Positions 11,624-24,424 of a stretch of 64,000 nucleotides of DNA are shown here, one piece after another (position 1 is the first letter of the stretch; each line of letters opens with the position of its first letter). The stretch is taken from assembly GCA_031472005.1 (NCBI GenBank), contig PZJY01000004.1, positions 620,001 through 684,000 of the forward strand, in the 5' to 3' direction. Made by a program: the position numbers and the translations under genes. Source of the DNA: Tetracladium setigerum. Lineage: Eukaryota > Ascomycota > Leotiomycetes > Helotiales. The notes under the pieces were generated by a model, which was not told the DNA's origin, searched no databases, and saw nothing but the letters and a program-made list of their open reading frames with translations.

Positions 11624-12411
11624 TGCGCTGAAGTGATTGCAAACGAAAATAATCGGATGTATCTGATGGCGTCGCAAATAGCTGTTGTTGCTGGCCACTG
11701 TCAACGAGCATGTAAGAAAGTCCGAAACGAATCCGTTTCTGCGGTGTCTGTACAGTAGATGCTTGAGTTGTATCGAGAATATTCGCTAGGTTGGTCACGC
11801 TCTGCGGGCTTCCACATGAATTTATGAGAGTGGCATTGATGTGAGGTTCGGAGAGGGGTTCATTCTGTAAGTGCTTGCATAAGCTCCATCTACAGGTAGC
11901 CGAACATAGCCTCTGTTCTTGTTCGCAGTGGATCGTGAAATGACATGAGTCCGCTGTAGGCCGAGCAAGGTCGATCTTCCACTTCAGTATCCCGATGACA
12001 ATTATGGTCAATGAGAAGGGTGACCGGCTGACATTAACCTAAAAGAATCCCTGTTCAGCTTCATCAAAATACGAAAAGGCGAGGTTCTTCAGCGATCTGA
12101 AGCATGTCAGCATTGAGTACCTGGTGGCAATACATACAGTATGTTGATCGTGAATGGATTTATGCGGCAGCTTTTGCAAAGAGACTCTAGTCCTATCGTC
12201 AACCAACCGACCAACAATTACAACCTCCATATAGCCGCATGCATTCAAAACCACCGTTGGGCAAAGCGATTTACACTAGTCCATTTCTATACCAGTTTGT
12301 ATTGAGTAAGCCTGCTCGAAGGTGAAGAAGACATCCAGTTTTTCCCACGACATTTAATAATTCCGTCCCTAAATACACCAACGATCACCTAAACTACCCG
12401 AAATCCCCAAA
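11624..12411. other. Divergent promoter region
   Basis: About 0.8 kb separating the minus-strand DUF7514 gene from the plus-strand CBM48 gene. ORFs seen at 11607-12011 and 12039-12254 on the minus strand have no recognisable domain. Probably the shared upstream region of both genes. Confidence 0.4.
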
Positions 12412-12987
12412 ATGATATCAACTCGCACATCCTTTACACTGCAAACTCCACCCACTATCAGATGTGTTCACATCATCGGTTCATGGGACTTTTACTCGAG
12501 ACAGCTCTCTCTCAGGAAAGTCAAGGAAGACAAGGAAGCCTCTACGTGGAAAAACACTTTTGAGTTTCAAGTTACTATTCTTCAACCCGGGAAGCGCTAC
12601 TGGTACTATGTATGTAGTGCGTAGTGAGGTTACCTTCTGCTCACATCATTGTAGTACATACTTAATGGATACCACGTCTCTTACGATTCTACAATAGCCG
12701 TAATGACTGAGCCTATAACTGGCCGGATTTTAAATATACTCGACATTCCATCCGATGAACCCAAATCCAATTCAACCAGAGATAACCAGAAGGAGATTGC
12801 AAAAGGGCGACCACTCGAACGGTGCCAAATTGTGGCGCCAGTACCGGTTTCTTGCGGACTGAGCAGAATTAGTTCCATCCTCTTCAACAAAACCAGCGAA
12901 GTGGACGACGATCTGACTCGTCAGTTTCGCGGTGTAGCCCTTGAATGTGTCGATATTGAGGCTGACAATAAATCTTTGGCTGGCTAG
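12412..12987 (+). CDS. CBM48/AMPK-type glycogen-binding domain protein
   Basis: Encodes 176 aa from two exons, 12412-12609 and 12655-12987, separated by a 45-nt phase-0 intron (GTATGT...TTGTAG). The N-terminal half is an immunoglobulin-like E-set/CBM48 fold of the kind found in glycogen-binding AMPK beta subunits and branching enzymes. HIIGSWDFYSRQLSL lies at residues 20-34, an aromatic-rich RYWYYY strand at 62-67 and LNGYHVSYD just after the splice. The segment TEPITGRILNILDIPS then closes the fungal family's conserved part. The remaining ~90 residues are low-complexity. It probably binds a glucan or acts as a small regulator; no catalytic domain is present. A position often Asn in this family (GSWDNY) is Phe here. 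It appears intact. Confidence 0.8.
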
Positions 12988-13636
12988 GATTACCTAAACC
13001 CTTCCTCAAGATTCCCGTCAACTCTTCAGATGGCCTTATAGTAGTTGGGCATCCAAAAGTCTCCCTTGGAAAGCCAATCAAGGGCCAGGAGTCTAAAGTA
13101 GAGGGAAATTAGCTACCGAATAACATAATAATAAACAGAGTTCTAGTGCACATGACTTATAAATGATCTAAAATGTGTACCACAGTATCGCAACGGAAGT
13201 GCGGTGAAAGGTGCCGTTGATTATTGCTGAAAAGAATTGTCCTTAAAGGCTGAACCAGAATATCAGATATTATGACTTATGGATAGAGTATACTGTATCA
13301 TTGTACGGAGTAAGTTATATATTTTGAATGAATATCATCAGTCAAGTCTCAACTCGTGCCTTTGGGATCTTGTGTGATTAAATTGTTAGCCCAAAGGGAA
13401 AGGAAGGTATGTCTCGTTGTCTCTTCTTGTCCTCACTTATCCACTCATAGAGAATGAAGATGGTGACTTGTAAGATACAGTTGCGGCTAACCAATTGACT
13501 GATGACCCTCTGTCCCTGAATGTCACAAATATATGCATCGTGATCTTACTGATTAGCTAAAGAGTCTTGGCAGGATGATAAATACAGATGCGTCGGTGAG
13601 ACACCCAGGAACACTTTTGTTCATACAATACTGGCC
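12988..13636. other. Intergenic region, AT-rich
   Basis: No gene seen. AT-rich sequence between the CBM48 gene and the reductase gene; the end holds the likely promoter of the latter. Confidence 0.5.
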
Positions 13637-14871
13637 ATGGCAGGAATTTACGAGTTTTATAAGAACCAAATTGTTTTCTTGACCGGTGGAACCGGCGGCT
13701 TAGGAGGCTGTCTCCTCTACAAACTACGGTTTGTACTTGAGGTACAAAAGCTTTATCTGCTCATTCGTGGACCACCAAGCAAAGCCTTAGAACGATGGAG
13801 ACTTACCCTACCAGATTGCTTTCACGAAATACAAGGTCGGATCAATTCGGGACAGATCATCCTTGTTCCTGGTAACATGACCGAGACCAATTTCGGTATC
13901 GACAAGAGAGTCCTTGAGGAAATGGAGAGAGCTGTTACAGTGATTATCCATGCTGCCGCCAATATCAGCTTTCGAGCACCTCTGGCGAAGGTAGTTAGGG
14001 AGAATTGCCTTCCTGCACTGAGGCTAGCGGAAATGTCCACCAAATTTACTAAACTTGAGAATTTACGCAAGTCTCGACTGCATTCGCGAATGCATTCCTC
14101 CCCAACGGTCCCATTGAAGAGAAAGTATACTATCTAGCCAACCAGGATACTGCGGAGGCGGAGCTTGACGAAATCCAGCACACTGGCGAGACTAGGTATC
14201 TTCAAAGTTTTCCTTGGGCTTATGCCTACTCAAAACAGCTTATGGAGCGTTTAATGGTAGCGCGGTACCCTAGCCTTCCCCTTCTATTACTTAGGCCCTC
14301 CAGCATTGGTCCAGCGATCGCTCAGCCCTACGAGATGTACGGTCCGCAGGGATCATGCCCTGTATCCACACTCTATTCTCGCTTGATGAGACCAACTGGT
14401 GGCCAAAGCGTCTGGCATACATCGGCAGAGTATCCAGACGCCAATAATATTCTTGATGAGATACCGGTCGATTTAGTAGCGAACATATTACTGCAACACA
14501 TTCATGTACGTACACGTGGCGTGGTTCACGCTTCGTCCTCCAGGTACATCCCCAAGACCCTAAAATGGTTCCTGGAGCAGCCATATAAATACGTCCCTGT
14601 TAGGTGGGCGCAAAAAATGGCCCCTATTCTCTTCGATCAAGACCGTGTGATGGAAGAGAGCAAAGAAGCACAGTTTTACCGAATTGGGTCCAGGGCATGG
14701 GATTTTCGCGCCACTTCATCACAGCACTTGGAAAAGCTACATGGACCTCTCGCCTTTGGAATTGACAACCATAACATCGACTGCTTTTCCCAACGTCGAG
14801 TGAGGCTGCTTTTCAAGGAGGTGGTAGGAGAGGATCTTCAAGGTCATGAAAGGGTCTTGGCAAAGTTATAG
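13637..14871 (+). pseudogene. Fatty acyl-CoA reductase-like (NAD_binding_4), one frameshift
   Basis: Encodes a male-sterility/fatty acyl-CoA reductase-type protein of about 410 aa, a family reducing acyl-CoA to alcohol with NADPH. The Rossmann motif TGGTGGLG is at residues 16-23. The active-site pattern YxxxK is seen as YAYSK near 14223, followed by a LLLLRPSSIGPA block and a short C-terminal region. The reading frame must shift by -1 at about 14063: up to KLENL it is frame 2, and from TQVSTAF onward it is frame 1 and stays open to 14871. No intron explains this, because coding is continuous across the join. One base appears to be missing in a short T run, so the gene is a recent pseudogene or carries a sequence error. 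A near-slippery GAATTTA sits exactly there but is not a canonical heptamer. Confidence 0.85.
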
Positions 14872-17800
14872 GTAATGCCCCAGAGTTTTAGATATTTCGG
14901 AGATGTAAGACTCTCGTAGCAAGAAGTCGTCCCTATATCAGGACAAAATCAAGTTTTTCTTATGGCATGTCATCGTAGATGGTGCTGGATTTTTCCTTTG
15001 CCTGTAGCTCAACTTGATTCGCCTAATAGATACGTCCCTAAGTTAGAAAGTTTAAGACAGTTGTTAAATCACCAAGCTGCGGTCTTATCGACCAATTTAC
15101 AATTTTCGCTAGAAGAGCTCCGCTACGTGACCTGATATGTCCTTGTTGTTGAGCGAGATTTGAAACCTATCATAGTATCCTGGTGTCTAAATTGACTTCT
15201 GCGAAACCGTGTCTCTTTTGCTCGTCTTCGCAGAGAGATTTTGCATATTTCCAAGAGGAAAATAAGCCGCCTCAACCATTAATGAACTTGTTATCATTAA
15301 ATGGTTGCAAATACCTACAATGGGTCCTGATGAGGTTAAATCAGTTATATAACTCAATCATATTTAGTAGGATCACACAATACTCCACCACAACTCAAGA
15401 CCCTATAGTAGTAGTCAAAGGTGACCCAGATAGAACGCAGCCTATTTATGTTCGCAAAGGTGAAAAATTTAAACATCGTAGTGGCTCAATTCGTCGCTAT
15501 AAAAGTATCCAGGACTAATACGCTTTAAAAGTCCGTCCAGAAAAGTAGGAGAAACGACGACATAGGTGGGAATAAGTCCTGATGTTCGCAATGCTAATTC
15601 CGCACAAGATGCGTTCTAAAGCATTACAAGACTATTATCGCCGCGAAGGATGGTGTTGCATCAGTTTTCAAAGGGCTAATCTGCAACTACCTAAACATCC
15701 TTTAGTATTAACAAGAGGTCATGTGGTTGGAAATCCGTGAATACTTCAGGCGACTCTAGAAACTTGACTAATAAACATCTTCGAGCAACTAGTCTATAAG
15801 CCGGTTAGTGCTAAATCGTTTGAGAAATCGCCAAAAGGGAAAGCAGCAACAGGCAGTGCTTGACGTCTTCACATTATCACAATCTAGTACTGTGGTGACA
15901 TGATAGAGTGGTTGCAGACCTGAGGCGAGGCCTCAAAGAGAGTATGGAGAATTATTTTAGTGATAAAATGCTTCTCTTCTTTTTATGACAAACGTGGACG
16001 AACAAGGCCAAGAAGTCATGACGCCACGTGAATAAGGAAGGAAAAAAAGATCGCTGCAACTCTATATTTGGGGTTAGTCTTATGAGGGGAGTGAAGAGGG
16101 ATGGAGTTGCGAATTTAGCCACTCAAAGAAACTCAGTTGTCCTCACTCTGCACTACCCTTGACTAGATAAACCTTCATACCTCCTACTCTGGAAGCAAGT
16201 GAAGCAGACTCATGTTCTTTTCACAGTTATCCAACATCTCTGCCCTGCATATTTCGCCTTGATGTTCCGCAAAGAGCTATAATTCTTTGAACAATCGACA
16301 AAGAGCTCCTTCACCGCGGAAGTGATCTAACCTTGAAGCATTTGAAAAAGCTTAAGTTTACGAAACCCATTAAAATTCAAAGCATACAGGTTAGACCTGA
16401 GTTGGAAGGTGAAGTTCGTGTGAAAGCATGTGCTGCACTCGAGAGAATACTCAGGAAAGGCTAATCGCTCGAAAGCAAAAACAGCGGGAGTGAGTAAGTC
16501 AATCAACGGCCTCAAAGATTGATGTGAAGTCCCGCTGAGTATCCTTAAATGCTGAGCAGTGCAGAACCAGAGTCAGAAAACAATCGTGGTAGGAAAGAGG
16601 GAAAAGTTGTGGAATGTTACATGGGAATGCATATTTTACGTACTCGTACTGGAAGATGGATTATTTTTCGAAAGGGATATCGAGAAAACACTAAGGATGT
16701 CATGTGTACTGATTATTGCTCGGGCGTTGTGCCTCTTTCCTACACCTTTATGAGTGGCACAAAAGGGTTTCCCTCAGCCCATTATGACGTTGAATCCCAG
16801 AACAAATCTTCGGAATAAAGCTCAGTACTGAATCTTAGATCGTCGTTGGTCTTTTATACCGCAGATTAATTAAAGTATAATTAATTTAGCAAACTATGGA
16901 AACCACCTAAACCCAAAAACAATACCAAACACTGTAATTACCATGAAAGAAGCTCTAGTTCTCCAGCAGTCAAGACGGAGCTTTCCAAGCTCGAATTTAG
17001 TTAATAATCACACTGAATCTGCACCTGACGGGGAATATTTCGCTACAAACTGAAGATAGCCTGATTGTTAAGAAGCCGTTGCTATAGATTAGTTCTTGAT
17101 AAGAGTTAAAGTCCTAAATAATGCCCATTCGTGTTTATCTTGAGACTTGTGCGCTGATACTTTACAGTGCTGGATCACGGCCTGGTAAAATCAACTTGTA
17201 GCTTTGAGAATTCTCCTTTCAATGATATAAAACAATAGCCATGGTGGTGTAAAGTACTGAACCATAAATCTGTCTGTTATTTTCCTTGCCAATAAACTCT
17301 TGAGTATCAAATTGTAGTTCTGTCCATCTGATCCATTATGTTAAATCCCTTTCAAATGCGCCGTGATACGCATGAGCGTGCAGTATCAATGCTGCATAAA
17401 CAAAGTCAGTGCAGTTGCTCTGTTCTGCCCGATTTAGGAGTTGCGGCGAATATCGCAAACTCAGTATGTGGCGGGTCGCAGCTTCTCCTTACAGCTTGGG
17501 GGTTAAGTCCCAAAGACGAATCCTTACGTCCAACATTTCCGTTTCGATTTGGTAGCACGGCGGAAGGGAACCTTTGAAGTGCCTCATAAGTGCGTGAGTC
17601 GGGTCAGGAGTCTGAGGTCGAAGCCGTTTGTTATTTGGTCCACAGGATGGTACCTACCCTAGGGACAATCATTATTTTCAAAAGTAAACCGAGCTTCAAC
17701 AAAGGCCTATGTCCGCCATAACCGTTTCTGTTACAGTGCAGTCACCAGCTGCAGTCTGAGAATCTCAACAGATGCTATCGAGGTCAGTGAGTTCCGTCAG

Positions 17801-17992
17801 CACTTAGAGCTGTGGGTATACGTTATGCCACATACAGGAATTACGAGCAGCAGCATCAATGCGATGTGGCGTGGCCAGATTTTTGACAATGGATGACCAG
17901 TGCCTCAGTCTGCTTGCTTGACTTCGTTCGCCCAAAAAGCCTACATATCTTCGACGACAGCCGAGTCGAGTTTCTTTCATTAAAACCATTCC
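14872..17992. other. Long gene-poor region with small orphan ORFs
   Basis: No gene can be supported. A 111-codon open frame at 15183-15518 begins with GTG rather than ATG. A 52-codon ATG ORF lies at 15582-15740. ORFs at 16549-16818 and 17338-17577 have no recognisable domain. The sequence is AT-rich around 16840-17330, with short palindromic AATTAATTA-type runs near 16867-16885. Confidence 0.4.
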
Positions 17993-18607
17993 ATGTTTTT
18001 CCTCTGCGAGATAACCACATTCTCAAATATGTGTTCTCGGTCTCTTATCTATCAAAACGACGATTATGATTCCACTATATGGCAACTTTTGTTTCAGAAC
18101 ACTAACCCGCTCGAAGAGTGGAATAGATCTGGAATGAAGTTTGTTATATTTGGTACTGACTTACAAAGCGTCCTATCGCCTGGTTCGTTTGGTGATTTAT
18201 CTGATGGCAATCCGGTATTGGCAATAGCTGCTTTATCAAATGGTCAATTCAACAAGGTCGGCAGGGACACATTCATGAACTCCCTTCAACCTCACTCGTT
18301 CAACGAAGGAAAATATGAAGTTCAGTTCAACAATGTGAACATCAAATTGAACGTCTACAATCTGTTTTACAGAACATTATCACACAAGACTGTACTTATC
18401 GAAAACCCTGAACGATTATTTTACGATTATTATAAGAGTGGAACGATGCTCACATTTTCGACATGCGCTACAATTTACGGAGGTGGTTTACAAAATAATC
18501 AGGACAATGATTGTCCTGGGCCAATTTTGAGAGATAGCCATGGGCATTATCACATTCAACTAAATTATTCTGGCCAACTTTATCAACTAGAAATTAGCAA
18601 CGTTTAG
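17993..18607 (+). CDS. Orphan hypothetical protein, about 204 aa
   Basis: A clean single-exon ORF of 204 codons standing alone in gene-poor sequence. I do not recognise the family. The predicted protein is rich in Asn, Tyr, Phe and Leu, with few charged stretches and no obvious signal peptide, membrane segment or repeat. The C-terminal half (GHYHIQLNYSGQLYQLEI) looks like beta-strand structure. An alternative start is the internal Met at 18029 (NMCSRSL). Amino-acid composition and codon use are AT-leaning compared with neighbouring conserved genes, which could reflect foreign origin or rapid evolution. It is real enough to annotate because it is the only long uninterrupted frame in more than 5 kb. 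Confidence 0.45.
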   Translation: MFFLCEITTFSNMCSRSLIYQNDDYDSTIWQLLFQNTNPLEEWNRSGMKFVIFGTDLQSVLSPGSFGDLSDGNPVLAIAALSNGQFNKVGRDTFMNSLQPHSFNEGKYEVQFNNVNIKLNVYNLFYRTLSHKTVLIENPERLFYDYYKSGTMLTFSTCATIYGGGLQNNQDNDCPGPILRDSHGHYHIQLNYSGQLYQLEISNV

Positions 18608-20469
18608 ATCAATATCATTAGTTCGAGTGGCATTAAACACACTTAGGAGGTCCTTTGAAAGCTTCCCTCTAAGCCGATAACTGCTTCTACAATTGCGTGC
18701 GGAGAACTCTATTAATTAATATTATAATTATTCACACTATCCCGACACGTCCTCAATTCTGCTTGTCACTATATTTCATTCGCATTGGAACTCCCAGGAT
18801 TTTAAGACGTCACGAATGATAGCTAAAGGTATTGATTTCGATGTCTTCATCGACAATAGTTGCGAATCGACGTCAGCATTCTCGTTTCACAACGCCTACA
18901 CATACAGCTCATCATGTAGCGACTTCACCAAGTCAACAGGACTTGAGTGAAAGACCGTAGCGGCCTCTGTAAGTTAAGCTTGGGGTGCATTTGGGGAGAA
19001 AAATCAGTACGAAGTGGGGCTGATTTTAAGTATAAATTGACTTCTGAGCCAGGAAGTCCAACATCAGGATAGACTACTATGATTGTCAGAGAGAAACACA
19101 GAATATAAGCCTCTAGTTTCGGATCCCACCCATGGGGAATACCTTCCCTGAGACTTACTGGTGATGGCGGATTCCCTAGTCCGACAACGGGCCTGAAACC
19201 CGTCAACCCAAGGCCTGTGTATTGGTGTCCTTTTCTATCTTCTCTCATATTGGGGCCGTTTAATTGTCAATAATAAATTTCTGCCAAACACAACAATCAG
19301 TAGGTTTTATTCATTGCACAATCTAGTTCCCACTACAATTGAAACTATTACAAACTTGACCATTCTCTGCCACGCCACAACAAGTGGGCCGCCGGAGGAA
19401 TGTGAAGTTGTTCCACGAGGTTTTCTCCCTCGTAACAGCAAGTACAGATTCTTGAAGTCTCGATATTAACAGAGACGGGGTTGCGAGTATTCTCCAAATA
19501 TCCCTTTACTATCAAAAGCTATCTATCTCAAAACCGTATTCGTCTCATCCAGTATGCTCTTCTAATTATCCATCCTCACTCCCCACGATATCCTTCCTTG
19601 CCCCAACTTAACCGATATCAAGCAATGCTTTTGTGGTCTCAGAAACATTCCAGACCGATTTAAATCACTAGTAAAAACAGGTGGGAAAGTCTAATTGTTG
19701 GAGTGGTAACAGCAATATGCATTTCAAGTGATTCGGGTGCATTCGACTAAGATTCGGAACCATGCCATTGATGAAGCTGAGTAAGCGGCCTCGGTTCCCC
19801 TTTTATAAGCGAGCTGGTTTATTTACCTCACCAATTGAATTCAATACGCAAGATGATGAGAAATCTATCGAATTGGTAAGTATTTAGGATATTCTTCTGA
19901 ACGGGATTTGACGTGCCTTGTAGACGCTAATCTTTTTTAGGCTCAATATTGAGGTTGTACTTCGCAGCATCTTGCTTACGACTTTTCCCATGTGATGGAT
20001 ACTCCATGACAGACGTCCCAAATCCATAGCAGATAAGGAGAAAAAATCGTCGGCGAATCAGCAGATGAACAAGACATGAATATCTCTGCCAGAGAAATAA
20101 GCCTGCTATAATAGAGGCAGTTGTCTCGATATTCAGTCTGATGATGCAAAGACAGTTGTTCTGAGAGGGAGGACCTATGGGCTTTCTGCTTCAGTCAATT
20201 ATGGCTGAAGTACATAAGGACCATATCAATGACATCAATAACAAGGACCGGGAAAATTTGGCGACTGTGACGTTCAGACTCGGCCTGATAAGGCCCTAGA
20301 GAAAGAGAGACGGTAACTCTGAGAAGGCAATGTAGATTGACAAGCGGACGCTTACCGAGATTAAACTAGAAACACCCCACCAGGCAAATCGTGCTTAATG
20401 CAATTATGTGTTCTCCATCTCTTCAAGAACAGACAGGAAATAGCATGAGATGAAGGGGTGCTGTAGCAA
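18608..20469. other. Gene-poor region
   Basis: Only short ORFs without recognisable domains; AT-rich in parts (18700-18760 and around 19260-19340). Nothing further can be supported. Confidence 0.45.
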
Positions 20470-21330
20470 TTGAATGTGCTGAATGGCCGTGAAAGGTCCC
20501 ACCAGCGACGACTTTTGGAATGTTCTCTGCATAGACCAAATTGTGGAGGTCGTCGCGCGAGTCTTTGTCTTTTACAAGGGAACTTCGGAGGGAGACTAGC
20601 ACAAGATTCACAGTCACTCTTCCCCAACATTCGAAATGAAAATAGATTTTTGGGAAGAGATGATGATTGCTTGATGAGTATGCTTTGGTCGATATACCTT
20701 CCCAGCTGGATTTCTGGTGGGCCTAGGAAGCTGTTACTTCGGGTGACGAGGTCTGGAGATGACGAGGAAGCGCCACTGCTTGAGGATGAAGCCAAAGAGT
20801 TGGAGAACGAAAACCACGGGGAAGGCGAGCTACCCCCATCCTCGAAGAAGGCAGAAAACCTGATGACCAGACTACGGAAGCTCAGTTCTCAGCTCTGAAA
20901 TCTTATCGTTGTCAGAAAGAGGAATGGGAGCTGAACCGGGGTGTTAGATGGAATTTGGTATCCACAAGGCTTCTTTGCAACTCAAGACCTCGATCTGGAA
21001 CGAGGAGACAGGGTACACTGGATATCAGTCACCAAAGCATGGTTGAGCCGCGCGACCAATGGTATGGATGGCAGTACATGAATGTGATTCAACCAGGACG
21101 CGAAAGCCCGCATAAATACCGCCAAGCACCTCGACGATGAGGATTTTGTCCAGGAGCCACAGGAAGTAAATGCTAGAGTTGGAGAAAACGAGGTTGCCGA
21201 AAATTTGAAAAAGGCGCAAGAAGCACCCAAAGCCGAAGCTACTGCGCCAGAGCGGACTAGGGAGACTGATTTCGATGTGAAACTGATCTTACCCTATGAC
21301 GAATCCTTCGTGTTAGGCAGATAACGAAGA
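20470..21330 (+). pseudogene. Possible decayed coding region, family unknown
   Basis: Fragments in different plus-strand frames look protein-like. The first is 20640-20898, with an acidic Glu/Asp-rich stretch and KKAENLMTRLRKLSSQL. Next comes about 20950-21080, with WYPQGFFATQDLDLERGD and HWISVTKAWLSRA. The third is about 21130-21322, with a Glu/Ala-rich segment ending LILPYDESFVLGR. They follow one another in order but switch frame, which would suit a decayed gene. I cannot name a family, and chance open frames are not excluded. Confidence 0.25.
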
Positions 21331-24300
21331 AGAATTAGAGCCAAGGGCGGCTGGAACGGCCGCGCTGAGGGACGACACCCTCTTTGCAAAGAACGCAAAA
21401 TAAGCCGGTCATGGTGAAGTGTCGGAATAGGCTAGAAATCTTGCTAGGAAGCTTGCATTGGCGATGGAGAGGACAGCACATTGAATTCAAAGAGGATGGC
21501 GAAGATGTCACTGGGGTTGGTGGCGAGGATGAGTTTTTGATTGCCTTCGACGGGTATATGAGCTGTTACTCAGCGTAACGTCGGCTTCCATCCCTTTCGT
21601 CTCAAATTATCTATCGTCCACAGGTCGTCAATCCACTTGCCTGTGCACATGTTGAGAGCCGGTCTGCTATCAATTTGCAGCAAGTCGGCATTGTTGGAAA
21701 ATCAAGAGGATCAATGATGGAGGAACTGCATGTTCATTCACGTACTTGTCCTGAATGGGGCTGACGTATCCTTTATCATACGTAGTGTTGCCGTTTGGTC
21801 CTTGAGCAAGCCCCAGTCTCACTGGCTACTGGTCGACCCGTGATTTTCTCAGATTACGTATCGACAGTAGCAATGTGTTCACTACCTTTAGTAGCATGTC
21901 CTTTAGTATCCTGTCCGGTCCGGTGCATTGTTTCCTGGTCTGGTGTGGTGTAAAGGGGGACTGCACTGCGCGTGTGTATTGGCATCTGTCTAGGCCGGTA
22001 AGATTTGCGCGTAGGGAGATGGAGAAGAACGAACTTTTCAAGAACGCCAGATTTCCCTTCCATTGCTTTTCGAGATCCATATCATGACGATCGCGGCCAG
22101 CTATCTTTTGAGCCATTTCTCATTCTTCCATAAACCGTCGATAGACTTGGAGGCCATTTCTACAGGCATTGACAGCGCGCAATTCTGATTTTAGTCCATG
22201 AACCTCGTTTTCAGGTTACTGCCCGTCTATTCTGCCCGTACAACTCCGCCATCCCGACAAACTCTACCATCCTCCCAAATTCCTGGCCTCAACTTGCGCC
22301 TGTGCACTCTTTTATGTGAACTTGGTCATAGATTTGCCGTTCGGCCTGCTCCACGAGGCAGACTGGTCGAGCGCTGCAAGGTCAACAATTTCCCGCAGGT
22401 TTCCAATCGCCGGTGTCACAGGAACCTCTCTCTAACGAATCTCTCAATGTCCGGATATCCGTTTCTCTCAACAATCTTCTTTGGCGTGTTCGGCCGCCGT
22501 CCGAGATGAAATGTTCCAGTATGGTTGCTGTATGGATATGGTAAGTCGAAATCGAATGACTGGTAAACACTAGGTCAGAGACGGTTTCCTGGCTTGTAAA
22601 TGCTAGATGCATGTCCTGGTGGGAGAAATAGAATAGAATATTGAAGCCCGCTTTTTATTCAACAAGAAGATATCGACATCGCCATCGACAGCAAGAATAC
22701 ACTCGCGTGTACGTAGCTTAAGAATCGACATGGGAGATGAACGATAACACAACATTCTAGTCCAAATCAACTCAGCACATAGCACTAGGAGACTTTCATG
22801 CCAGGTACAGCTCCATGTCCACCAAACTCCATAGGATTGTAGCTTGTGTTATGTTGTTGATTGCGCCGTGGCTCTCGGATCGCATTGGCAATAAATTGGT
22901 CTCGACGGCTCCTGGAAGATTGTGTTTGGGTTGACCGGCGTAGTACTGGAGGTTGTCAGCACCGTCTTGATCTTCAACTACTCCACCTACCTCTTCTTTA
23001 CATGTGTTGCCCGAACTTGAGTAAATTCAGTTACACGCCTCGCATTTGCGTCCTGCTGCGAGTTGACCGTCCTCCGCTTGCATTCCTTCGTGTTGTGTGC
23101 CTGCAACATTACCCGCATGCATGAGTAGCATTGGGGTGGGAGACTATGCGTTACATTATTGGCAGTGAAAGCATTTGCTTGAGTTGCAGTCCCGATCGTA
23201 GTACTCGTAATGTTGCATCGTTGCCCCAACGATAAGGCCACTCATCAATTGCGTATTCGGGTTTGGTGATTTCGAAAATGAGAGAGAGGAGGGGTTCTTG
23301 CTTGAATCGTTTTGGAGGAATCATCAGAAAAATGTTACTTCCTTTCCATTCGATGATGAATTATTTCCGATCTTCATACCTTGTATGTTCTGCGCTTGAT
23401 TATTGATGTTAACCCTGTTGGCCGGAAACCCATGGACCAAAACTACTCCCTATGTCTCTTCTAAAATCTCTGCGCTTTGTGCCGAGAGTAGAGAGCCACC
23501 TTCACTTGCCCTTGAGCCCTTCTGCGCCTACAGTTGCACTTATGTATACGTGATGTCTTCGCTCTTGGGTTGTTTGGTTGCTGTGGCGTGGCTGGCGAGG
23601 TTTGCGGGTCGTTTCCGCGGCAAGGGCCTGAGTACTCGTAATTCTCTTATTGACGTCCTCTTACGTGAGAAGTAGCAAATTCCAGGGCGAATCTTTGGGA
23701 TGGGTGGAGGTTCGGGTTATCTGAGCGATGTCAGCGAGTAGTTCCTGTTTCTCTGAAGCTGTTTCAGATCTCCATGACGAGCTCTTACATTGTTAGTTGT
23801 CCGCGATTCTTCGCACATGTTCGGCGACGCTTTCGATGAAGTGCTGGTGACATTGATCAGGATTGGCTTTTGTCGTGCTAGTATGTTGCCAGAGGAGAAA
23901 ATCACGCGCCCACCAGGCACGACGCGACCTGAGTGAGTTTGATTTTCAGCCTGGTGCTTGGTTCGTTCCAAAAACCCCGGATTCGGGCTAGCGTGTGGCT
24001 GTGTTGTCATCGCCATACACGCTATCTCTTCAGTTATTCGCCGTGCTCGAATACCTCTGTAAGAATCCCAAGGTTCTTCCCACGACAAACAATCACCTCA
24101 GACGAGAACCCTCCTATTCCACTCTGCATCTTCAGGCCTGAGCTCTTTCTAGTAAGTCGAAGCCGCCTCTGCGAAGTGCGTTCCTCCCTCTGGTACTGTG
24201 CATTTGATTTACAGTCGACCTCACCCCATTGACTACCCCATTGACATTTAAGTCGCGGTAGGCGGTATTACTTGAGAGGACCTCACTAAAAAGATCTGCT

Positions 24301-24424
24301 ACAGGCGCTGCCAATATCGTAGGCAGAGCCTCGCGTTTTTCCGACAGGTCGTCATATTTTTCTCCAACCATGTCGACGCCCAACCCTCTGTCGAGCTCTA
24401 TTACGAAATCTCAACGTCTATGCG
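21331..24424. other. Gene-poor region upstream of the kinase fragment
   Basis: ORFs of 60-120 codons overlap on both strands, with no recognisable domain. The part next to 24425 would be the promoter of the casein kinase copy. Confidence 0.4.

Noticed and set aside
15183..15518. A 111-codon ORF considered as a gene
   Set aside because: Its start is GTG, it has no ATG near the 5' end, no splice-compatible partner was found and no domain is recognisable.
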